A stretch of 64,000 nt of DNA from Pedobacter cryoconitis (lineage in GTDB: Bacteria > Bacteroidota > Bacteroidia > Sphingobacteriales > Sphingobacteriaceae). Position 1 is the stretch's first letter. Every line of letters starts with the position of its first letter. A program made the translations under genes and the position numbers. Under the pieces are notes generated by a model that was not told the origin of the DNA, searched no databases, and worked only from the letters and a program-made list of their open reading frames with translations. Location: assembly GCF_001590605.1 (NCBI RefSeq), contig NZ_CP014504.1, positions 4,340,001 to 4,404,000 on the forward strand, written 5' to 3'. Positions 25,961-33,138 of this stretch are shown here, piece after piece.

Positions 25961-26095
25961 ATTTTTTAAACTCACTAAATATATAAGTTTTCAATTATAC
26001 TAATATCCTTTCTAAATTAAAATAAAGTAAACGAATCGTAACCCGCAAGAAGAAATTTTCCAGGTAGCCAAATCGCTATTCATGGAAGAGATTGC

Positions 26096-26125
26096 ATAAA
26101 AAAAAGCCGGCTACTATTGCCGGCT
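26096..26125 (-). terminator. Terminator of the lytic transglycosylase gene
   Basis: Stem AGCCGGC/GCCGGCT with a 7-base loop; the minus strand continues into a T8 run. Confidence 0.88.
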
Positions 26126-26149
26126 CTTAATTTCATATCAGTATTAGTT

Positions 26150-26944
26150 TTACTCCCTGTTTGTACCGGTGCCGCTATGCATCGCCAATACGCCTTTGGA
26201 CTCGCGGTAACCATACCGGGAAGGATCCCTGATGATTTCTTTCATCGAGATCAGTTTGTAAACATAACCGGCTGTTTCCCGATTGAGTTTCATTTTGAAA
26301 TAATTATCTTGATTTTGTCTGTTGATCTGCTTTCTCATGTGGTTGTCACCCACATTATAGGCCGCAGCGACTAAGGTCCAGCTATCAAAAACACCATACA
26401 ATTCTTTGATGTATTTGCAGGCGGCTATAGTAGATTTACGCAAGTTCTTACGTTCGTCAACTTCTGAATTTACTGTCAGTCCGTAAGTACGTGCTGTACC
26501 CGGCATAAATTGCCAGAATCCATTAGCTCCTTTTGGAGACATTCCTCCTTGTAAACCAGACTCTACAAGAGGCATGTATTTAAAATCATTTGGAATCCCA
26601 TAAGCAGCAAGAATCGGCTCGATAATCGGGAACCATTCTGCAGCCATTCTGTGCAAACGATTTGTCTGGAGGTTACTGTAATTATACCCCGCAAGAGTTT
26701 TCTTCATTTTTTTCTGTACCCTGATGTCACCCAGAGGTAAAGTTTCTTCTGCGAAGTTCAGCTGAGCTATTTGATTTACAGGCTCTTCTGTGATAATAGT
26801 GGTAGTCGTGGTAATGCTTTTTGTCGTGTTGTCAAGTCCCTTTTTTGAACTTTTAAATGCTTGGGGCATGTTGTAAGCAAACACTTTTGCCATAACCAAT
26901 AATCCTAAAATTATTGAACATGTTATTATGTGTTTCTTTATCAT
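26150..26944 (-). CDS. Lytic transglycosylase, SLT domain
   Basis: A 264-residue exported enzyme that cleaves peptidoglycan to 1,6-anhydro products. An N-terminal hydrophobic segment (IITCSIILGLLVMAKVFA) acts as signal or anchor. The SLT domain (about 110-245) has the catalytic Glu in PLVESGLQGG, then SPKGANGFWQFMPGTARTYG, and a final VAAAYNVGDNHM. I chose ATG 26944; the in-frame TTG at 26968 is possible but less likely. AGGAGG lies three bases before this ATG, unusually close, so its role is uncertain. Confidence 0.9.
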   Translation of the reverse strand: MIKKHIITCSIILGLLVMAKVFAYNMPQAFKSSKKGLDNTTKSITTTTTIITEEPVNQIAQLNFAEETLPLGDIRVQKKMKKTLAGYNYSNLQTNRLHRMAAEWFPIIEPILAAYGIPNDFKYMPLVESGLQGGMSPKGANGFWQFMPGTARTYGLTVNSEVDERKNLRKSTIAACKYIKELYGVFDSWTLVAAAYNVGDNHMRKQINRQNQDNYFKMKLNRETAGYVYKLISMKEIIRDPSRYGYRESKGVLAMHSGTGTNRE

Positions 26945-26982
26945 TTTCCTCCTTTTTTTGGTGAACAATTATAAAACGCCTG

Positions 26983-27013
26983 CAAATGTACCTTATATTT
27001 ATCTAATAATCAA
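26983..27013 (-). promoter_or_regulatory. Promoter of the lytic transglycosylase gene
   Basis: On the minus strand, TTG (27013-27011), a 20-base spacer, then TACATTTG (26990-26983). Leader about 35 bases. Confidence 0.62.
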
Positions 27014-27121
27014 CATTTTACAGAAATAAGCAATAAAATCAAGGTTTAAACACCAATAGGCCACGATTTTATTTTTAATAGACATCCTGAAAATATAAAT
27101 GACTAATTGCCCGATTTTTAT

Positions 27122-27129
27122 TAAATTTG
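27122..27129 (+). promoter_or_regulatory. -7 box of the pseudouridine synthase gene
   Basis: TAAATTTG, 34 bases before the ATG at 27164. No well-spaced -33 box is seen. Confidence 0.5.
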
Positions 27130-27163
27130 CACCCCGCATTAATTATGTGGTTAACAGCGTATC

Positions 27164-28600
27164 ATGACAAATAACAACAACAGGAACAGTCGGGATGACA
27201 AGTCCAAACCGGGAAACCGAAGCACAACAGGTAAAGGCCGTAGTGGAGCAGATAATGCTTACAAGGGTAAAAGCAAGTTTGGGGATAAAGAGGGGAACGA
27301 GAAGAGTAAATTTGGTGCTGGTAAAGATAACTACAGACCAAGAGCCAGTAAAGATGGTGATGATTTTAAAGCAAGACCTCCAAGAGACGGTGATAGTAGT
27401 TTCAGACCAAGACCAGACAGAGATGGTGAGGCAAAAAGTTTCTCATCAAGACCTCCAAGAGATGGTGACAGACCAAGAGCAGGCAGAGATGGCGATGCAA
27501 AAAGCTTCTCGTCAAGCCCCCCAAGAGATGGTGACAGACCAAGAGCAGGCAGAGATGGCGATGCAAAAAGCTTCTCGTCAAGAGGTGGTGCTGGCGGCAA
27601 AACATTCAAACCACGTGCATTTAAAGAAGGCAGCTCTAAAGAGATGCCAAGAAATGAAGGCCGTAGTTATATAAAGAAAGACAATTTCAGTACTGATGGC
27701 GAAAGACCATTCAGAACTTTTGATGATAAAAAGAGCACTTCCAGAAGTACAGATAGCAGACCATTCAGAAAAAGAGAAGAAGGTGCTCCGGCAAAACCAT
27801 ATTCTGGTGCGCCAAGACCTTTTGCTGAAAAAGCACCTGTTATGCGTAGCAGAAAGGAAAGCAGCTATAATACTGTAGACGACGGAAAAATCCGTTTGAA
27901 CCGTTACATTGCCAACTCTGGTATCTGTTCACGCCGTAAGGCAGATGAGCTGATTGCTGCAGGTGTGGTTTCTGTAAATGGTGTACCGGTTTCTGAACTG
28001 GGACATAAAGTAGATCCGGGTAAAGACGAAGTACGTTACAATGGCGAATTGCTGAAACGTGAAAAGAAAGTTTACGTGATCTTAAATAAACCTAAAGACT
28101 ATATTACAACTACCGATGATCCTCAGGAACGCCGCACGGTAATGTCCTTAGTAGAAAAAGCAAGCAGAGAACGTATTTATCCGGTTGGTCGTTTAGACCG
28201 CAATACAACAGGTCTTTTATTAATGACAAATGATGGTGATTTAGCAGATAAGTTATCGCATCCAAAAAATGGAATTACTAAAATCTACCATGTTGAGTTA
28301 AGCAAAAGTTTAAGTCAGGGTGACCTGAACAAAATTCAGTTCGGATTAGAATTAGAAGATGGTATTATTAAACCAGATTCTGTATCTTACGTAGCTGGAG
28401 GTTCTAAACGTGAAGTAGGTATCCAGATCCACAGTGGAAAAAACAGGATTGTCCGCAGAATATTCGAACACCTGGGTTATGAGGTTGTTAAATTAGACCG
28501 GGTGGTTTATGGTAACCTGACCAAAAAAGATCTTCCACGAGGCAGATGGCGCTTTTTAGAAGAACATGAACTGATTCAGATCAAACATCTGATCCAGTAA
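27164..28600 (+). CDS. RsuA/RluB-family rRNA pseudouridine synthase with long disordered N-terminus
   Basis: 478 residues. The last ~240 are a complete RsuA-family enzyme: S4 RNA-binding domain (IRLNRYIANSGICSRRKADE) and catalytic core with GRLDRNTTGLLLMTNDGDLA, whose Asp attacks the uridine, and KNRIVRRIFEHLGYEV. The first ~235 residues are low-complexity, rich in Arg, Gly, Asp and Ser, with near-identical 22-residue repeats (RDGDAKSFSS + PPRDGDRPRAG) at about 86-141. The tail may bind rRNA or form condensates; that is inference. E. coli RluB is the closest named relative, modifying 23S rRNA. Confidence 0.92.
   Translation: MTNNNNRNSRDDKSKPGNRSTTGKGRSGADNAYKGKSKFGDKEGNEKSKFGAGKDNYRPRASKDGDDFKARPPRDGDSSFRPRPDRDGEAKSFSSRPPRDGDRPRAGRDGDAKSFSSSPPRDGDRPRAGRDGDAKSFSSRGGAGGKTFKPRAFKEGSSKEMPRNEGRSYIKKDNFSTDGERPFRTFDDKKSTSRSTDSRPFRKREEGAPAKPYSGAPRPFAEKAPVMRSRKESSYNTVDDGKIRLNRYIANSGICSRRKADELIAAGVVSVNGVPVSELGHKVDPGKDEVRYNGELLKREKKVYVILNKPKDYITTTDDPQERRTVMSLVEKASRERIYPVGRLDRNTTGLLLMTNDGDLADKLSHPKNGITKIYHVELSKSLSQGDLNKIQFGLELEDGIIKPDSVSYVAGGSKREVGIQIHSGKNRIVRRIFEHLGYEVVKLDRVVYGNLTKKDLPRGRWRFLEEHELIQIKHLIQ
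27419..27584 (+). repeat. 66-bp in-frame tandem repeat inside the pseudouridine synthase gene
   Basis: Units begin at 27419, 27485 and 27551, each AGAGATGG-initiated; the second and third are identical over the shared stretch, and the first differs at few positions. The array encodes 22-residue repeats. High DNA identity suggests recent expansion and likely copy-number variation between strains. Confidence 0.93.
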
Positions 28601-28613
28601 CTATAAATGATTT

Positions 28614-29726
28614 ATGAGAAAACTATTTTGTCTGTTAACAGCTACCGTTTCTTTTTTTTCTGCTAAAGCACAACAGGCAGATTATCACCTGGTCATCGGA
28701 ACTTATACAGCTCCGGGCAAAAGTGAAGGAATTTATGTTTATGATTTTAACACGCCTGATGCCGCTGCTAAGTTTAAGTCTGTAGAGAAGAACGTGATTA
28801 ATCCAAGCTTCCTTACCGTTACACCGGATCGCAAATTTGTATATGCGGTGAACGAGGATGGTGAGAAAAGTATGGTAAGCGCCTTTAGCTTTGATGCAGT
28901 TGCAGGAAAATTAGGTTTTCTAAATAAACAACCTTCCAAAGGTGCAGATCCTTGTTATCTGATCGCAGATGACAAAAATGTATTGATTGCTAACTATAGC
29001 GGAGGCACTATCGGTGTTTTTGGCAGAACAGCAGACGGTTCATTGACTCCGGCGAAACAGGTTGTTAAACATATAGGGTCAAGCGTTAACAAAGGCAGAC
29101 AAAGCAGTGCTCATGTTCACATGGTACGTTTTACGCCTGATCACCGTTATGTGATCGCAAATGATTTAGGAAAAGATAAAGTTTATACTTACGCTTATGC
29201 TAAAGGTTCAGCGCATAACGTTCTTGTTTTAAAAGATAGTATCGCTATCAAACCTGGCAGCGGGCCAAGACATATTACCTTTAGCAGCAATGGCAAGTTT
29301 GCCTACCTGATCCAGGAAATGATAGCACAGGTAACCGTATTCAGTTATGCTGATGGCGTGTTCAAAAAGATCCAGGAAGTATCTATTGTAGCTAAAGATT
29401 TTAAAGGCGAAAATGGAGGTTCTGATATTCAGCTTACTGCTGATGGAAAGTTCTTATATGCAAGTAACAGAGGTACCGCCAATACAATCACCACTTTTGC
29501 TGTTGAAAGTAACGGTCAGCTGACTAATAAAGGTCAGACCAGTACTTTAGGCAATGGTCCGAGAGCTTTTGTGATTGACCCAAGTGGTAATTGGTTATTA
29601 GTTGGACATCAGTACACCAATAACGTTGTGATTTTCAAACGTGATAAGGTTACTGGCGCATTAAAAGACAGCGGCAAAAGAATTGATATAGGTGCGCCTG
29701 TTTGTTTTGAGTTTGTAGCTAAATAA
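28614..29726 (+). CDS. Lactonase-family beta-propeller protein (6-phosphogluconolactonase-like), exported
   Basis: A 370-residue seven-bladed beta-propeller related to YbhE-type 6-phosphogluconolactonase. The signal peptide ends SAKAQQ. Typical blades: LVIGTYTAPGKSEGIYVYDF, SGGTIGVFGRTADGSL, SAHVHMVRFTPDHRYVIANDLGKDKVY, GSGPRHITFSSNGKFAYLI, GGSDIQLTADGKFLYASNRG, GNGPRAFVIDPSGNWLLVGHQ. Export makes a role on extracytoplasmic sugar lactones more likely than in the pentose phosphate pathway. 13 bases behind the pseudouridine synthase, likely cotranscribed. Confidence 0.9.
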   Translation: MRKLFCLLTATVSFFSAKAQQADYHLVIGTYTAPGKSEGIYVYDFNTPDAAAKFKSVEKNVINPSFLTVTPDRKFVYAVNEDGEKSMVSAFSFDAVAGKLGFLNKQPSKGADPCYLIADDKNVLIANYSGGTIGVFGRTADGSLTPAKQVVKHIGSSVNKGRQSSAHVHMVRFTPDHRYVIANDLGKDKVYTYAYAKGSAHNVLVLKDSIAIKPGSGPRHITFSSNGKFAYLIQEMIAQVTVFSYADGVFKKIQEVSIVAKDFKGENGGSDIQLTADGKFLYASNRGTANTITTFAVESNGQLTNKGQTSTLGNGPRAFVIDPSGNWLLVGHQYTNNVVIFKRDKVTGALKDSGKRIDIGAPVCFEFVAK

Positions 29727-29757
29727 ACAGCATTGGGTAGCAAGATATAATCAAAAT

Positions 29758-29841
29758 CTTATTCCAAAAAATCTTATTCCAAAAAAAAGAGGCTTCAATA
29801 TTGAAACCTCTTTTTTTTGGAATAAGATTTTTTGGAATAAG
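29758..29841. terminator. 84-bp near-perfect palindrome, bidirectional terminator
   Basis: Two 42-base arms (29758-29799, 29800-29841) match at 41 positions. Each arm carries CTTATTCCAAAAAA followed by a second TCTTATTCC copy, then an A8GAGG core; the centre is TTCAATATTGAA. Both strands show a G+C stem followed by T8, so transcripts of the convergent lactonase and bshA genes can both be stopped here. Unusually long for a terminator. Confidence 0.9.
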
Positions 29842-29855
29842 AATTAACCCAGTTA

Positions 29856-31001
29856 TTAAGCAGGTTGTAAAGCAAGGTTTTTAGCGATAATATCATTGTA
29901 ATAGTCTACATACAGTGGTAATATCTTTTTCAGATCAAAGTCCTGTGCTCTTTTGAATGCATTTTCTTTAAACGTGTTCAGCACTTCATCATTCTCCAGG
30001 ATCATGATGGCTTTTTTCGCCATATCATCCACATCACCTACATTGCTCATATAGCCACAGAAACCATTTACATTCAATTCTGGTAAACCACCAGCATTAG
30101 ACGTAATAATAGGCACCTTGCAAGCCATAGCCTCTAATGCAGCCAATCCAAAACTTTCTGTCTCAGAGGGCATCAGAAATAAATCAGCCACTGAAAGGAT
30201 TTCTTCTACAGCATCTTGTTTCCCTAAAAAGCGTACATGATCACAAATACCAAGATCCCGGCATAACTGTTCGTTATTCGCACGGTCAGGCCCATCTCCT
30301 ACCATCAGTAACTTAGATGGGATTTTATTCAGGATCAATCTGAACATCTTAATCACATCTGCCGTTCTTTTCACTTTCCGGAAATTCGAAGTATGAATCA
30401 AAATCCGCTCATTGTTAGGCGCAATAGCCTTTTTAAAATGATCTTTTGGTTTCAGGCTGAATCTGCTGAAATCTATAAAGTTAGGAATCACCCTGATCTC
30501 ATTTGTGATATCAAAGTGGTTGTTCGTATCTTCTTTCAGGTCATTTGAAACCGTAGTAACTCCGTCAGATTTATTAATCGAGAAGGTAACCACTGGTTTA
30601 TAAGTTGGGTCTTTTCCAACTAAAGTAATATCAGTTCCATGGAGCGTAGTTACAAACGGAATGAAAATACCGTAGGTTTCCAGGATCTGTTTCGCCATAA
30701 AGGCAGCAGAAGCATGTGGAATTGCATAATGTACATGCAGAATATCCAGCTTCTCAAATCTCACAACGTCTACCAGTTTACTGGCCAATGCAGACTCATA
30801 AGGCGCGTAGTCAAACAATGGATAATCCCGGACTGATACTTCATGGTAATAAAGGTTAGCAGAGAAAAAGTCTAACCTTGCAGGTTGGCTATAGGTGATG
30901 AAATGGACCTGATGTCCTTCATCGGCCAATGCCTTTCCCAATTCTGTAGCGACAACACCACTACCGCCAAATGTAGGGTAACAAACAATACCTATCTTCA
31001 T
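29856..31001 (-). CDS. bshA: N-acetyl-alpha-D-glucosaminyl L-malate synthase BshA
   Basis: A GT4 glycosyltransferase of about 381 residues that joins UDP-GlcNAc and L-malate, the first step of bacillithiol synthesis. The N-terminal KIGIVCYPTFGGSGVVATELG is the BshA signature; HFITYSQPARLDFFS and HVHYAIPHA follow. The EX7E motif is ETESFGLAALEAM. ATG 31001 is used; the codon before it is TTG. No other bsh gene is in the window. With YpdA and YtxJ present, the organism clearly uses bacillithiol. Confidence 0.95.
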   Translation of the reverse strand: MKIGIVCYPTFGGSGVVATELGKALADEGHQVHFITYSQPARLDFFSANLYYHEVSVRDYPLFDYAPYESALASKLVDVVRFEKLDILHVHYAIPHASAAFMAKQILETYGIFIPFVTTLHGTDITLVGKDPTYKPVVTFSINKSDGVTTVSNDLKEDTNNHFDITNEIRVIPNFIDFSRFSLKPKDHFKKAIAPNNERILIHTSNFRKVKRTADVIKMFRLILNKIPSKLLMVGDGPDRANNEQLCRDLGICDHVRFLGKQDAVEEILSVADLFLMPSETESFGLAALEAMACKVPIITSNAGGLPELNVNGFCGYMSNVGDVDDMAKKAIMILENDEVLNTFKENAFKRAQDFDLKKILPLYVDYYNDIIAKNLALQPA

Positions 31002-31133
31002 CAATTATAGATTATCTATAACAGTTTTAACTAAACTGTTTCACCCGCAAATTACAGTACTAAAAATGAGCTTTGTGTTAAACAATTGCAATTATTTGAT
31101 TTGTGACAGAATAACTTCTTCTGCACCACAGGA

Positions 31134-31616
31134 TTATTTCTTCATTTCGGCCTGAATGACCAAAAGCATCTCATTTGGTCTTTGTGTACCGATAAAATAT
31201 TCCAGCCCATCGCGGTCTGTCAACACGACTGCATCTTTCCCGGAAGAGTAAAAACGGATACTCCCTTTACGGTGCAGATTGTATACCGGATTATTAAAAA
31301 GATAGCTGCTATAAGTATCCTTTCTGACATCAGTGATACTATTTAAATCAATCTTTACCTTTTTTGCGGTCCACAAGCCATCAATGATCAGACTTTTATT
31401 GTGGATGATAGTTTTATACTGAATCAGAAATAATAAGGCAATAGAAATACCAATGATCCCAAAACCCACCACAAGAAATAAGTCTTGTGTATTGTCGCGA
31501 TCTCTTTCATATACATATGCACCAAAACAGAAAGCGGCCATTAACAAACGGATACATATCCTGATGTAATCACGACCTATATATTGTTTCTCCAGAAAAG
31601 CGTACTTATTGCTCAT
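31134..31616 (-). CDS. Membrane protein with bacterial PH-like domain
   Basis: A 160-residue protein. Two membrane helices (about 21-37, IRLLMAAFCFGAYVY; about 45-66, LFLVVGFGIIGISIALLFLIQY) are followed by a beta-rich domain ending in a helix (about 70-160, KSLIIDGLWTAKKVKIDLNSI, EYFIGTQRPNEMLLVIQAEM), which looks like a bacterial PH domain. Its start directly abuts the tilS stop (no gap), so translation is coupled. Function unknown. Confidence 0.72.
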   Translation of the reverse strand: MSNKYAFLEKQYIGRDYIRICIRLLMAAFCFGAYVYERDRDNTQDLFLVVGFGIIGISIALLFLIQYKTIIHNKSLIIDGLWTAKKVKIDLNSITDVRKDTYSSYLFNNPVYNLHRKGSIRFYSSGKDAVVLTDRDGLEYFIGTQRPNEMLLVIQAEMKK

Positions 31617-32951
31617 TTAATTTAATTTCTGTTCGAATATAACGACTTTTTTTGTTGTAGCTGTTACTTTATATCTATTGTCCTGCCGTAAGCCTGCTAC
31701 CCACACTACATCTCCGTTCCCATTAACAAGAATTGGAATACTATCTTTTTGGGGCAGAGGTATTTTCTGATCAATAAAGAAATCACTTAGCTTTTTATAG
31801 TTTCTCATTCCGATCGGCATAAAACGATCCCCCTCCTGCCATGTTCTGACCACTATCGGAAATATCAGCCGGTCTGCATCGACAAATGCCTTCTGCGGAT
31901 TATTCTCAAAAGATAACAGCTCAGTGTAAGAAATTTCAATAACCCCGTTGCCAAAAGTGATTGCTGTATCCGAAGGATGGATGATCTTGTTCGTATAAAC
32001 TTCTTCAGCTGTAATGGTGGTCAGGATCAGTTGATCCCGGTTCAGCGTAATCCGGTGACTTGCACTATAAAATGAAGTCCCGCTTTGCTTATTTAAAGAA
32101 CCAAGCAGCTCTTCCACTACAGTTTCAGTAAAATTATAAACCTTTAACAGTTCAAACAAAAGAAGCCTTTTAGGGTTCAGCGCTTTAATTTTCTCCAGCG
32201 AAAGATAAACACCATCTTTTCTCTCCTCCAGCAATGTTGTCCTGAGCCCGGCAACAGTTTGCTGCAAAACCAATTCAGTTTCTGCGAAACGAAGAATATT
32301 ATGTTCAAAAGTCTGCTCCAGATTAGGATTGATCTCCTTAAGTAACGGTATTACGCCCAGTCTTAGTTTATTCCTCGCATAAGCAGTACTTGCATTAGAA
32401 CTATCTTCTACGAAATCATACCCTTTTCGCTGAATGACCTCCTCTATTCCTGCACGGGATAAGAAGAGCAGCGGCCTGATTAAGTTATCCCTTTTAGGCA
32501 GGATACCATGTAAGCCTGCAATACCTGTCCCTCTGACTAAATTCAGCAATACTGTTTCTATCGCATCATCCTGATGATGTGCAACAGCGATATAATTATA
32601 ATTTTCCTGTATTCTTAATTCTTCAAACCAACTATACCTCAAATCCCTGGCAGCCATCTGAGTAGATATTTTACGTTCAGCTGCATACGCTTTAGTGGCG
32701 AAATGTGTAACATATAACGGTACTTCAAGCTGTGAAGCCAGCGCACTCACAAAGCGTTCATCTCTTTGTGACTCTTCTGCCCGCAGTCCAAAATTACAAT
32801 GTGCAATTCCAAACTTAAATCCTCCCTGTTTAAAAAGATGGGCCATAAGTACAGAATCTTTTCCTCCGCTAACCGCTAAAAGAATCCGCTGGTCTGGATG
32901 GAATAAGGTATTGAGCCTGATGTAATCCAGAAAATTGTGCAAGAGTAACAT
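31617..32951 (-). CDS. tilS: tRNA(Ile)-lysidine synthetase
   Basis: A 444-residue enzyme that changes C34 of tRNA-Ile(CAU) to lysidine so that it reads AUA. The PP-loop is SGGKDS (28-33). AHHQDDAIETVLLNLVRGTGIAGLHG is diagnostic. Central and C-terminal TilS domains follow (FMPIGMRNYKKLSDFFID near the end). ATG 32951 lies four bases behind a TATTTTTG box. Cotranscribed with the PH-domain gene. Confidence 0.95.
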   Translation of the reverse strand: MLLLHNFLDYIRLNTLFHPDQRILLAVSGGKDSVLMAHLFKQGGFKFGIAHCNFGLRAEESQRDERFVSALASQLEVPLYVTHFATKAYAAERKISTQMAARDLRYSWFEELRIQENYNYIAVAHHQDDAIETVLLNLVRGTGIAGLHGILPKRDNLIRPLLFLSRAGIEEVIQRKGYDFVEDSSNASTAYARNKLRLGVIPLLKEINPNLEQTFEHNILRFAETELVLQQTVAGLRTTLLEERKDGVYLSLEKIKALNPKRLLLFELLKVYNFTETVVEELLGSLNKQSGTSFYSASHRITLNRDQLILTTITAEEVYTNKIIHPSDTAITFGNGVIEISYTELLSFENNPQKAFVDADRLIFPIVVRTWQEGDRFMPIGMRNYKKLSDFFIDQKIPLPQKDSIPILVNGNGDVVWVAGLRQDNRYKVTATTKKVVIFEQKLN

Positions 32952-32955
32952 CTGT

Positions 32956-32963
32956 CAAAAATA
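32956..32963 (-). promoter_or_regulatory. -7 box of tilS, four bases before ATG
   Basis: Minus strand reads TATTTTTGacagATG, the same spacing as at tatD, ribH, lipA and padR. Confidence 0.6.
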
Positions 32964-33066
32964 ACGATTTGCTGCCAAAAGAAGCAGGAAGAGGTTTTTA
33001 AATTCACCGGACAAACAAAATATCAGATAAATTTTAAACAGGCACCTATAATGGTCATCAAAAACC

Positions 33067-33074
33067 TAACTTTG
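33067..33074 (+). promoter_or_regulatory. -7 box of the OstA-like gene
   Basis: TAACTTTG. Transcription from it would start after the possible GTG at 33079, which argues for the ATG at 33139 and a leader of about 58 bases. Confidence 0.55.
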
Positions 33075-33138
33075 TAAGGTGCGAAAAATTCACATTTCAA
33101 GTAAAATAAATACGCTTTTTAACGTTTATGATACAATC

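Noticed and set aside
26944..26952. Classical Shine-Dalgarno AGGAGG of the lytic transglycosylase
   Set aside because: It ends only three bases before the chosen ATG, too close for normal pairing, and Bacteroidota rarely use this signal; likely a chance purine run.
27331..27609. Antisense and +1 frames across the 66-bp repeats
   Set aside because: They are frame shadows of the repetitive N-terminus of the pseudouridine synthase; their repeats simply mirror the coding repeats.
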